The position numbers and the translations under genes are program-made. Of a DNA stretch of 64,000 nt, positions 42,697 to 51,368 are shown piece after piece. Source of the stretch: Streptomyces cellulosae (GTDB lineage Bacteria; Actinomycetota; Actinomycetes; Streptomycetales; Streptomycetaceae). Position 1 is the first letter of the stretch, and each line of letters starts with the position of its first letter. The stretch covers positions 1 to 64,000 of the forward strand of contig NZ_JOEV01000030.1 in NCBI RefSeq assembly GCF_000721105.1, written 5' to 3'. Under the pieces are notes generated by a model. That model searched no databases. It saw only the letters and a program-made list of their open reading frames with translations, and was not told where the DNA came from.

Positions 42697-43674
42697 GTGC
42701 ACGAGACGCGCCTCGACACTGCTCGGATCCGGGCGGCCCGCCGGGTAATCGACCCGGTGTTCCTCGACACTCCCCTGTACCGCTGCGAGGCACTGGAGCC
42801 CGACCTCGGGTGCACGGTGAGCATCAAGCTCGAAACGGCGAACCCGGTCCGCAGCTTCAAGGCCCGCGGCACCGAGGTCGTCGCGAGCCTGCTCGCCGAC
42901 AATGGCTCGCAAGCTGTGGTGTGTGCCAGCGCGGGCAATCTCGGCCAGGCCCTCGCTTGGTCCGGTCGCGGCCGGGGGCTTGACGTGACCGTGGTGGCAT
43001 CCCGCTTCGCGACTGTGGCCAAGCTTGATCGGATCCGCGCGTTGGGCGCCGGGTTGGAGCTGGTGGACGGCGATCACGAGATGGCTCGCGACCGGGCGGC
43101 CGCCATCGCGGGGTACGACGGCCGTCGGCTGGTCGAAGACAGCCTGGACATCGAGACCTGCGAGGGCGCGGCGACCATCGGCCTGGAACTGGTGGACACC
43201 GTGCCGTCGTTCGACACCGTCCTGATCGCTCTTGGCGGTGGGGCGCTGGCCACCGGTGTGGGGCATGTCGTGAAGGCCTTGGCACCCCATGTCGAGGTGA
43301 TCTGCGTCCAGCCTCTGGGCGCACCGGCGATGACCCACTCCTGGCGCAGGCGACGCGTCGTCACCACCGCCTCGACCCACACCATCGCCGACGGCGTCGC
43401 CGGCCGGCGTCCCATCCCGGCCGTCCTGGACGACCTCCTCCTGGTCGCGGACGACGCCGTCCTGGTCCAGGAGGCGTCGATCATCGCCGGTATGAGGATG
43501 CTCCTGGACCACGCCGGCCTCGTGGTCGAACCGTCGGCCGCGCTCGGCATCGCGGCCGTCCTCGAAGACCGTGACCGCTTCGCCGACCGACACGTCGTCA
43601 CCATCGTGTGCGGCAGCAACATCGACGTAGGCGCCTATCACCGCTGGGTCGGTGGCTCCCATCCCAGGTCCTGA
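42697..43674 (+). CDS. PLP-dependent threonine/serine dehydratase-like enzyme
   Basis: About 325 residues of the fold-type II PLP family. The Schiff-base lysine is in NPVRSFKARG, the phosphate cradle is LGGGALATG, and the substrate-carboxylate loop is CASAGNLGQAL. It lacks a regulatory ACT domain, as in catabolic dehydratases and racemases. The start is uncertain: GTG 42697 (VHETRLDTARIRAARRVI) matches the family best, while GTG 42625 gives 24 extra non-conserved residues. G+C is slightly lower here than in neighbouring genes, a weak hint of a different origin. The substrate is unproven. Confidence 0.85.
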   Translation: MHETRLDTARIRAARRVIDPVFLDTPLYRCEALEPDLGCTVSIKLETANPVRSFKARGTEVVASLLADNGSQAVVCASAGNLGQALAWSGRGRGLDVTVVASRFATVAKLDRIRALGAGLELVDGDHEMARDRAAAIAGYDGRRLVEDSLDIETCEGAATIGLELVDTVPSFDTVLIALGGGALATGVGHVVKALAPHVEVICVQPLGAPAMTHSWRRRRVVTTASTHTIADGVAGRRPIPAVLDDLLLVADDAVLVQEASIIAGMRMLLDHAGLVVEPSAALGIAAVLEDRDRFADRHVVTIVCGSNIDVGAYHRWVGGSHPRS

Positions 43675-43830
43675 TGCGATGGAGGGGCGGGGCCTTAGCC
43701 CGTCATGAGTCCCGGGTAAATCCCAGGTGCACTGCGAGTGCACGGCGAACGCCGGTCCGCCTCTTCGGGCAAGGACTGAAGTTCTGAGCTGAGCGTACGG
43801 TCCCCGGGAAAGCTGCTTCCCCGCCCCTCG

Positions 43831-44820
<990 letters not shown>

Positions 44821-44970
44821 GCCGTGTCCCAGCCTTTCCTACGCACTCGTTCGTCGTTCGGGCGGCACCAAGGCCCTCATTCATCCAGTCCGTCCAGCGA
44901 CGGATTCCGTCGCCCGACATCCGTGAAGGCCGGCGGGCGACACGAGCCCCGTACGCCGACGGTGTTTTCG

Positions 44971-45001
44971 ACACTACGACCTGGAGCGGACTCCAGCGCA
45001 A
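44971..45001 (-). promoter_or_regulatory. MerR-type promoter with overlong 19-bp spacer
   Basis: On the minus strand -35 TTGCGC (45001-44996) and -10 TAGTGT (44976-44971) are separated by exactly 19 bp. The spacer contains the dyad CTGGAG-TCCG-CTCCAG (44981-44996, sharing one base with the -35). MerR-family activators act on such 19-bp spacers by twisting the DNA. It points to the aldo/keto reductase gene. Confidence 0.65.
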
Positions 45002-45396
45002 GTCAGTGCCACCCGGCAACTCGGCCGCGACGTGGACGACGACAAGCCTGTCGCGATCGATGCCGTCGCCGACCGAGCCCGCGGCCGCCACGGACACCAG
45101 GTGATCTGCCTCGCCGCCCTCGACATCAGCAGCTGCTCAAGCCGGGGTGATCGGTGCGCTGGCGCTGGTGACGAACTGCTCCGCGTCGGGCAGGAAGGCC
45201 CTGAGGTCTGCCTGGTCGCGGCCCTCGATCCCGATGGCGAACAGTTGGCTTCTGCCTCCGTACCTGACGTCGGACAGGTACAGCCGCAGCACTGCCGGGG
45301 CTTCAGCGCGTACGCGGAGGCGAGCGTGGCCGGGGCGACGCTCGCGACGGGCCGGCCGCATGGTCGAGTGGCCGACTGATAGGGGTGGCTCGGAGG
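45002..45396. other. 395-bp region with no supported gene
   Basis: The expected place for a MerR regulator of the upstream promoter, but no MerR helix-turn-helix is readable. A minus-strand frame ending at 45137 (RVRAEAPAVLRLYLSDVRYG, GRSQLFAIGIEG) has protein-like composition and could be the tail of a lost gene; I do not recognise it. Confidence 0.4.
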
Positions 45397-45720
45397 TCAC
45401 TCCGATCGCGATCGAGTGTGCGGACCCGTCGGCGCCAGAGGTGCCACCGGGTTGCATCCCGTGTCCACCCAGCTCCCTACCGCTGCACTCCGGTCAATCG
45501 GACGCGGACGCGGGCCTCGCCCCGGGGCCCGGGACTGCCGAGACCTGGTGGGCGTGGTGATCTCGTGCCCGGAGGCGCAGGTCACCCTCCTCCGGACCGG
45601 ACTGCCGCAGTCGCGATGGAGCAGGGTGACCGTGGATCCGTCGGCAGGGACGAGCCGGCGCTCGGCCCAGTCGTTGAGGGCGATCGGAATGGGGACCAGG
45701 CTGCGGCCCTTGCCGGTGGA
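45397..45720 (-). pseudogene. HxlR-family regulator, C-terminal relic
   Basis: The minus strand gives GKGRSLVPIPIALNDWAERR and LHRDCGSPV, the end of an HxlR winged-helix protein. Everything N-terminal to GKG is gone: at about 45720 the sequence passes straight into a truncated PEP-mutase gene on the other strand. The frame then runs on without homology to a stop at 45397. Confidence 0.75.
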
Positions 45721-45727
45721 CGTGCCG

Positions 45728-46065
45728 GTCACCGCGGAGTGGACCTCACGCTGGAGCGGGCCGCGGCCTTCCTCGCCGCGGGCGCAGACGGGATCTTCGT
45801 CTCCGGGGCCGTCGGCCCGAGGACGGTCAAGTTCCTCGTCGAGGGGATCTGCGGGCCGCTGAACGTGATGGCCGGTCCCGGCGCGCCACCGGTCGCCGAG
45901 CTGGCCGCGCTCGGTGTCGCCCGGGTGAACGTCGGTTCGGGGATCGCCCAGGCCGCGCACGCCGTGGTCCGCCGCGCGGCGCGGGAGCTGCTGGACGCGG
46001 GGACGTACGAGTCGTCGGCCGACGGGCTCGACTACGGCGAGCTCAACGCCCTGCTGGGACGGTGA
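45728..46065 (+). pseudogene. Isocitrate lyase/PEP mutase family, 5'-truncated relic
   Basis: The plus strand gives DLTLERAAAFLAAGADGIFV, PLNVMAGPG, LAALGVARVNVGS and DGLDYGELNALL, the C-terminal about 110 residues of a PEP-mutase/carboxyphosphonoenolpyruvate-mutase family protein. The N-terminal half with the catalytic loop is absent and no start codon or ribosome site fits. The lost part abuts the lost N-terminus of the divergent HxlR gene, so one deletion across a divergent promoter explains both. Confidence 0.8.
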
Positions 46066-46092
46066 GCCCGGTGGTGTGGGGAGCCGGAGGCC

Positions 46093-46509
46093 TCAGCAGG
46101 CGTCCCGCATCAGCTCCGCCAAGTCGTGGTCCAGGTCCAGCTGGAGATGCTCCAGACCGACCGGGACCAGCTTGCCGGTCGCTGCGAGGAAGCTCCGCAG
46201 CTCGCCCGAGCGGACGTGCACCACGGCGGTGCCCTCGGGGGCGTGGAACTCCAGGACCGTGCGGTCGTAGCCGTACGGACGCACCCGTACGTCGCCGTGG
46301 CCCTCGGGTCCGTGCAGGCCGGCCGAGAGCAGCTCGCGGCTGAAGGTCCAGCAGACCTCGACGCCCTCGAGGGTGGCCGGGGCCGGGAAGGTCATACGGA
46401 CGGCGAACGGGTCACGCCGGTCGTAGTGCAACGTCGCGGGGATGCTCGGCATCCGCGGCGCGGCGGCGACGAGACGGGCCTCGACGGGCTGCTCGATGAG
46501 GATGGACAA
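46093..46509 (-). CDS. SsgA-like sporulation/cell-division regulator (SALP)
   Basis: A 138-residue SALP, a family found in sporulating actinomycetes that helps localise septa and peptidoglycan remodelling. Family features are PATLHYDRRDPFAVRMTFP, GVEVCWTFSRELLSAGL, RPYGYDRTVLEFHAPEGTAV and LEHLQLDLDHDLAELM. The start is TTG 46509 (SILIEQPVEAR), placed 7 nt after GGGAG; ATG-based starts upstream have no homology. Which SALP (SsgB-G) cannot be fixed without alignment. Confidence 0.88.
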   Translation of the reverse strand: MSILIEQPVEARLVAAAPRMPSIPATLHYDRRDPFAVRMTFPAPATLEGVEVCWTFSRELLSAGLHGPEGHGDVRVRPYGYDRTVLEFHAPEGTAVVHVRSGELRSFLAATGKLVPVGLEHLQLDLDHDLAELMRDAC

Positions 46510-46753
46510 CGCCTTGCTCCCTTGTGACGGCGGGACGGACTTCCGGGGATGAGGCCGGGCACTGGAAGAGACGCCGGAATGGCTCAATCCGTGCACACGT
46601 CTATCGAGTGACCTCTGTCACCGCGTTCATTCACAGGAGTGACCCAGCTCATCGCCTGGGCCCAGAAGGGAACTTGGGGCGAGTGTGGCAAACCCTCCCA
46701 GGGTGGACCGGTCGTCTGGACGGCACCTGGCTGGTGGGCTAGCTTCGCCCGCC

Positions 46754-47908
46754 ATGAGGCGCTTGGGGAATACGCGACGGACGAGGCATGCGAGCCGTAC
46801 GACGGGCCGGGCGGGCCGGGTGATCGCCCTGGGAGCGTCCTGCGTGGCGGTACTGGCCGCGCTGACGGCCGTACCCGCACAGGCGGGGGAACCGCAGCCC
46901 CTGAGCCCGGACGCCCTCAGTTCGAACGCCCGGAGCCCGCACTGGGAGCTCAAGGGCACGGGAAGCCCCGCGGTCCGCTTCCGGGGGCTGGCGGCAGTCG
47001 GCCGGAACACCGCGTGGGTCGCCGGAACCCAGGGCACCGTGCTGCGTACCACCGACGGCGGCGCGAACTGGCGGAACGTCTCGCCGCCGGGCGCCGCCGA
47101 ATTGCAGTTCCGGGACATCGAGGCGTTCGACGCGCGGCGCGCGGTGGTGCTGGCCATCGGCGAGGGCGAGGCGTCCCGCGTGTACCGCACCGAGGACGGC
47201 GGCAGGACCTGGACCGAGTCCTTCCGCAACACCGACGCGAAGGCCTTCTACGACTGCCTCACCTTCTTCGACTCCCGTCACGGCCTCGCGATGAGCGACC
47301 CCGTGGACGGGAAATTCCGCATCCTGTCCACCGGTGACGGCGGCCGCACCTGGAAGGTGCTGCCCAGTGCCGGGATGCCGGCCGCGCAGGAGGGGGAGGC
47401 GGGCTTCGCGGCGAGCGGTCAGTGCCTGGTCTCCTCCGGTTCCCGGGACGTCTGGCTGGCGACCGGCGGGGCCGCACGCGCGCGGGTGCTGCACTCCTTC
47501 GACCGAGGGCTGACCTGGACGGCCTCCGACACACCCATTCCGGCGGGGGATCCGGCCCGGGGCGTGTTCGCGCTCGCCTTCCGCGACCGCGCGCACGGCC
47601 TCGCCGTCGGCGGCGACTACCGCCCGGACCAGACCTCCCCGCAGCCGGCCGCGCGTACCACCGACGGCGGCCGGGCCTGGCAGCCGGCCGCCCAGCCGCC
47701 GCCCGCCTACCGCTCCGGCGTCGCCTGGCTCCCGCACAGCCGCACGGCCGCCCTCGCCGTCGGCCCGACCGGCACCGACCTCACCGTGGACGGCGGCCGT
47801 ACCTGGCGGACCGTGGACACGGGCTCGTACGACACCGTGGACTGCGGCCCGGACCTCGGTTGCTGGGCCGCGGGGGAGCAGGGGCGGGTGGCACGCCTTG
47901 AGTGGTGA
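46754..47908 (+). CDS. Secreted beta-propeller (YCF48/BNR-like) protein
   Basis: 384 residues. A Tat-like or Sec signal (RRTRHASRTTGRAGRVIALG, hydrophobic core, PAQAGEP cleavage site) is followed by repeated propeller blades with the BNR/YCF48 pattern TTDGGANWRN, TEDGGRTWTES, TGDGGRTWKV, TTDGGRAWQP and TVDGGRTWRT. Such folds appear in sialidases and in photosystem II assembly factor YCF48, but no sialidase Arg triad is evident here, so no enzymatic function is assigned. Divergent from the SALP gene. ATG 46754 is preferred to an upstream in-frame start. Confidence 0.85.
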   Translation: MRRLGNTRRTRHASRTTGRAGRVIALGASCVAVLAALTAVPAQAGEPQPLSPDALSSNARSPHWELKGTGSPAVRFRGLAAVGRNTAWVAGTQGTVLRTTDGGANWRNVSPPGAAELQFRDIEAFDARRAVVLAIGEGEASRVYRTEDGGRTWTESFRNTDAKAFYDCLTFFDSRHGLAMSDPVDGKFRILSTGDGGRTWKVLPSAGMPAAQEGEAGFAASGQCLVSSGSRDVWLATGGAARARVLHSFDRGLTWTASDTPIPAGDPARGVFALAFRDRAHGLAVGGDYRPDQTSPQPAARTTDGGRAWQPAAQPPPAYRSGVAWLPHSRTAALAVGPTGTDLTVDGGRTWRTVDTGSYDTVDCGPDLGCWAAGEQGRVARLEW

Positions 47909-47958
47909 CGAACCGGAATGCGGGTACCCGGTCACGGATGCGAAAGGAGTGAGCGACC

Positions 47959-48297
47959 ATGCCCGCAGGTTCAAGCTCCAAGCGAGAGCGCCAGTACGAG
48001 CACATCAAGGAGAGCGCGCAGGACCGTGGCGAGAGCACGGGGCGCGCCAAGGAGATCGCGGCGCGGACGGTCAACAAGGAACGCGCCCGGTCCGGCGAGT
48101 CGAAGACCGCCAGCCGCAGCTCGACCAAGGACATGTCCTCCAGCAAGCGCGGCGGCCAGCGATCGGGCAACCGGACGGGCTCCCAGGGCCCGACCCGCGA
48201 CCAGCTCTACAACGAGGCCAAGCAGCGCGGCATCGAAGGCCGTTCGAACATGAACAAGGACCAGTTGCAGCGCGCGCTGAGTCAGAAGAAGGGCTGA
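47959..48297 (+). CDS. Small basic Rho_N-like protein (annotated elsewhere as plasmid stabilization protein)
   Basis: 112 residues, very rich in Lys, Arg, Ser and Gln. The central part is disordered (ESKTASRSSTKDMSSSKRGG). The C-terminal 30 residues TRDQLYNEAKQRGIEGRSNM NKDQLQRAL match the Rho-N/SAP-like helix-extended-helix that binds nucleic acid. ATG 47959 has GAAAGGAG upstream. Probably a nucleic-acid-binding protein; its actual role is unknown. Confidence 0.82.
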   Translation: MPAGSSSKRERQYEHIKESAQDRGESTGRAKEIAARTVNKERARSGESKTASRSSTKDMSSSKRGGQRSGNRTGSQGPTRDQLYNEAKQRGIEGRSNMNKDQLQRALSQKKG

Positions 48298-48307
48298 GCC
48301 GCCCGAC

Positions 48308-48604
48308 TCAGCCGAGCGGCTCGCGGTACCCGTCCAAGGCCGGCGCGGTCTTGGTGGCGGCGAACTCGGTGATGCGGTACGTGCACACACCGCCGGTCGA
48401 GAAGGGGTCGCCGGCGGCGATCTCCTCGGCCTGCTCACGCCCCTCGACGACGGCGAGGATGACCCCGCCGTCGCGGGGGCTCTTGGGCCCGGCAGCGAGG
48501 AAGACGCCCTTCTCGAACTGCTGATCCAGCCATGCCACATGGGCGTCCAGCAGGGCGTCGACGGCATCGAGCGGGGCGGTGTAGGTCAGCTCCAGTACGA
48601 ACAT
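48308..48604 (-). CDS. YciI-like protein
   Basis: A 98-residue YciI/YCII-fold (dimeric alpha-beta barrel) protein: FVLELTYTAPLDAVDALLDA HVAWLDQQFEKGVFLAAGPK, the conserved GGVILA strand and GDPFSTGGVCTYRI. Members are small enzymes or stress proteins without firm function. ATG 48604; a GTG two codons earlier is also possible. Convergent with the basic protein gene. Confidence 0.87.
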   Translation of the reverse strand: MFVLELTYTAPLDAVDALLDAHVAWLDQQFEKGVFLAAGPKSPRDGGVILAVVEGREQAEEIAAGDPFSTGGVCTYRITEFAATKTAPALDGYREPLG

Positions 48605-48654
48605 GATCACGAGCCTACGCCGCCCGGCTCACGGGCCGTAGGCTCGTGCCCATC

Positions 48655-49344
48655 ATGACGACCGTGCGCATTCCCGCGGGCTGGCCCGCGACCGAGGACG
48701 AGGCCCGCGCCGTGCAGGACGAACTGCGGGGGCGGGTGGTGCTCGACGAGCCGGGCCCGCCGCCCGGCACCGGCCGGGTGACCGGCGTCGACGTGGCCTA
48801 CGACGATGAGCGCGACCTCGTCGTGGCGGCGGCCGTCGTCCTGGACGCGGCCGGCCTCGCCGTCGTCGCCGAGGCAACGGCGGTCGGCCGCGTCTCCTTC
48901 CCGTACGTGCCCGGCCTGCTCGCCTTCCGCGAGATTCCCACGGTCCTCGCCGCCCTCGACGAACTGCCCTGCCCGCCCGGCCTGGTGGTCTGTGACGGCT
49001 ACGGCCTCGCCCACCCGCGCCGCTTCGGTCTCGCCAGCCACCTCGGCGTCCTCACCGGCCTGCCCACGATCGGCGTCGCCAAGAACCCCTTCGCCTTCAC
49101 GTACGACGATCCCGACGCCCCGCGCGGCAGTACGTCCCCCCTGCTCGACGGCACCGAGGAGGTCGGCCGTGCCGTGCGTACCCGGGACGGCGTCAAACCG
49201 GTCTTCGTCTCCGTCGGCCACCGCGTGAGCCTCGACAACGCCTGCGCCCACACCCTGGCACTGACCCCGGCCTACCGCCTGCCCGAGACGACACGACGGG
49301 CGGACGCCCTGTGCCGCGCGGCACTGCGGGAAGCGGCTGCCTAG
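48655..49344 (+). CDS. nfi: Endonuclease V (deoxyinosine 3'-endonuclease)
   Basis: 229 residues. Nfi motifs: TGVDVAYDD (catalytic D46), FPYVPGLLAFREIP with the strand-separating PYVPG wedge, VVCDGYGLAHPRRFGLASHL (second catalytic Asp), TIGVAKNPF and FVSVGHRVSLDNA. It nicks DNA 3' to deoxyinosine, removing adenine-deamination damage. Start ATG 48655; divergent from the YciI gene with about 50 bp between starts. Confidence 0.95.
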   Translation: MTTVRIPAGWPATEDEARAVQDELRGRVVLDEPGPPPGTGRVTGVDVAYDDERDLVVAAAVVLDAAGLAVVAEATAVGRVSFPYVPGLLAFREIPTVLAALDELPCPPGLVVCDGYGLAHPRRFGLASHLGVLTGLPTIGVAKNPFAFTYDDPDAPRGSTSPLLDGTEEVGRAVRTRDGVKPVFVSVGHRVSLDNACAHTLALTPAYRLPETTRRADALCRAALREAAA

Positions 49345-49422
49345 AGGCGGAGTGGTCTGAGTACGTCGTCTGAGTACCTGTACGGATGTGGGGCCGTCGT
49401 CCTGCTCGGCAGGCTGTGCCCC

Positions 49423-49569
49423 ATGACTTCGCACCGTGCTCACAAGCCCCTCGCCGACCCCGAGCGCCCTGTCGAGCGTGCCGTGGTGGCCGGGTTGGTC
49501 CTCGCCACGCTCGCCGGGCTCGCCTGGATCGTCGGAATGATCTACACGGTCGTGCAGTGGCCGCTGTAG
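49423..49569 (+). CDS. 48-residue single-pass membrane protein
   Basis: The frame MTSHRAHKPLADPERPVERA VVAGLVLATLAGLAWIVGMI YTVVQWPL has a charged N-terminal half and one clear transmembrane helix (about residues 20-45). Codon positions show the strong third-position G/C bias of real genes here. I believe close homologues are widespread in Streptomyces, but no function is known. The N-in orientation is predicted by the basic N-terminus. Confidence 0.75.
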   Translation: MTSHRAHKPLADPERPVERAVVAGLVLATLAGLAWIVGMIYTVVQWPL

Positions 49570-49596
49570 GCGCCGGGCGGCCACCGGGCGACCGGG

Positions 49597-50775
49597 TCAC
49601 CGGCTCGCGGCCACCCGGAACGTGATCCCGGCCCGCCGCAGCCGCTCCGTCAGCGCGTCGCCCATCGCCACCGCCGTGGTGACCTGACCGGCGGTCGGCG
49701 GCAGGTCGTCGAAGGCCAGGGACAGGGCCCCCTCGGCGAGTATCTTCGCCGTCTCGCCGTACCCGGGGTCGCCGCCCGCCACCTCCGTGTACACGCGCCG
49801 GCCGCCGCCCTCACCGACGAAGCGGACCCTGAACCAGCTCTTGTCGCGCTTCTGCGTGCCGGGACCCTCCCCGGGCTTGACGCGGTCGGACAACCAGTGC
49901 CGCACGGGCGGCAGTTGGGCGGCCGCGACCAGCGCGCCCACGGCCGCGACCCCGCCCACCGCGACCGGCAGACGCCGGACCGCCGCGTAGTGCCGGTAGC
50001 GGAAGTCGGGCCCGTAGCGCTCCAGTGCCTGCGCGGACCGCCGCACGACCTGCGCGTCGATCGTGGGCAGGGGCAGCGCCCACGCGCCGGCCTCCGGGGC
50101 GAACCGCGGCACACCGGTCGGCGCGGAGACCCGACGGCCCACCAGCCGGGGCTCGTGCCGGCCGCGGTCCCGTGCGGCGGCCAGCATCTGCCGCCCGCGC
50201 GCGAACTGGTTGAGTGCCGAGCCGAACGTGCCGCCCGAGAAGGCCGCGTTCGCCGTCACGAAGCCGTCCACCTTCAGCGGCACCCCCTCCGGCAGCCGCA
50301 GGACCGTGAAGTACGCGCCCAGGTCGTGCGGCACCGAGTCGAAACCGCACGCGTGCACCAGCCGCGCGCCCGTCTCCCGCGCGCGTGCGTCGTGCCGGAC
50401 GTACGTCAGGTCAACGAACTCCGGCTCGCCCGTGAGGTCGACGTAGTCCGTGCCGGTGTCGGCGCAGGCGGCGACGAGTTCCTCGCCGTAGGTCACATAC
50501 GGGCCCACGGTCGTGGCCACCACGCGCGTGTGCTCGGCGAGACCGCGCAGCGAGGCCGCGTCGGACACGTCCGCCCGCAGCATCCCGATCTCCCCGCCGC
50601 CGGGGAGCCGCTCGCGCAGCTTCTCCAGCCTGGGCGCACTGCGGCCGGCGATGGCCCAGCGCAGCCCCTCGGGAGCGTGCTCGGCGAGGTATTCCGCGGT
50701 GAGCGTCCCCACGAAGCCGGTGGCCCCGACGAGCACGAGGTCGTACGGACGGTCCGCTCTGCTCAGCCTGCTCAT
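49597..50775 (-). CDS. Saccharopine-dehydrogenase-like / trans-acting enoyl reductase family protein
   Basis: 392 residues. The N-terminal Rossmann fold has YDLVLVGATGFVGTLTAEYL and a NADP-type RSAPRLEKL second strand, followed by VVATTVGPYVTYGEELVAAC and CGFDSVPHDLGAYF, typical of the family containing mycobacterial trans-acting enoyl reductase Rv2953. A hydrophobic helix (PVAVGGVAAVGALVAAAQL) near residue 280 may attach it to the membrane. It probably reduces or rearranges a lipid-linked substrate; unproven. Confidence 0.87.
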   Translation of the reverse strand: MSRLSRADRPYDLVLVGATGFVGTLTAEYLAEHAPEGLRWAIAGRSAPRLEKLRERLPGGGEIGMLRADVSDAASLRGLAEHTRVVATTVGPYVTYGEELVAACADTGTDYVDLTGEPEFVDLTYVRHDARARETGARLVHACGFDSVPHDLGAYFTVLRLPEGVPLKVDGFVTANAAFSGGTFGSALNQFARGRQMLAAARDRGRHEPRLVGRRVSAPTGVPRFAPEAGAWALPLPTIDAQVVRRSAQALERYGPDFRYRHYAAVRRLPVAVGGVAAVGALVAAAQLPPVRHWLSDRVKPGEGPGTQKRDKSWFRVRFVGEGGGRRVYTEVAGGDPGYGETAKILAEGALSLAFDDLPPTAGQVTTAVAMGDALTERLRRAGITFRVAASR

Positions 50776-50868
50776 GACACCTCTCGGTCTCGCCGCACGC
50801 GCCGTTGTCAGTGGCCGAGGCTAGCGTGAGACGTGCGGAGCCCGACAGCGAGGCCGGGAGGCGGACAG

Positions 50869-51249
50869 GTGGCTGTGGCGAAGAACGCCCTGAGGAAGTG
50901 GCAGAAGGCTCGCGAGTTCGCCCTCGGCATGCCCGGCGCCACGGAGGACTTCCCCTGGGGTGAGACGGTCGCCAAGGTCAACCGGAAGGTGTTCGTCTTC
51001 CTCGGCGTCGACGACGGCAGCCATCCGCTGGGCGTCACGGTGAAGCTCACGGGCGAGGCCGCCCACGCCCACGCGCTGACCTGCCCAGGCGCCGAACCCA
51101 CCGGATACGGCCTGGGCAGGGCCGGCTGGGTGAGCGTCCCGCTGGAACCCCAGGGCGCCCCGGCCGCGGAGCTGGTGTGCGACTGGATCGAGGAGAGCTA
51201 CCGCGCCGTCGCCCCCAAGCGGCTGATAGCGGAGCTCGACGGTCGCTGA
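50869..51249 (+). CDS. MmcQ/YjbR-family protein
   Basis: A 126-residue YjbR double-wing fold protein: REFALGMPGATEDFPWGETV AKVNRKVFVFLG, then PTGYGLGRAGWVSV and the C-terminal DWIEESYRAVAPKRL helix. The start is GTG 50869, 6 nt after GGGAGG; the frame opens earlier but without a ribosome site. Family members are called DNA-binding by fold only. Divergent from the enoyl reductase gene. Confidence 0.88.
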   Translation: MAVAKNALRKWQKAREFALGMPGATEDFPWGETVAKVNRKVFVFLGVDDGSHPLGVTVKLTGEAAHAHALTCPGAEPTGYGLGRAGWVSVPLEPQGAPAAELVCDWIEESYRAVAPKRLIAELDGR

Positions 51250-51276
51250 CCGGGCCGATACCGGCCACAATGGGCT

Positions 51277-51284
51277 AAGCGCTT
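51277..51284. promoter_or_regulatory. AAGCGCTT palindrome, possible fatty-acid regulator site
   Basis: GCTAAGCGCTTGCTC lies about 90 bp upstream of the CaiB-family gene. Palindromes of this TAAGCGCTTG type occur before beta-oxidation genes of actinobacteria as TetR-family operators. Its position before the beta-oxidation operon supports that reading. Confidence 0.4.
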
Positions 51285-51368
51285 GCTCGCTCGGGGACTT
51301 GTGCCCGGTGCGACCCGTTCCTAGCATCACTGGTGTTACAGCAGTTGTGTCACAACCATGGGGGTCGA

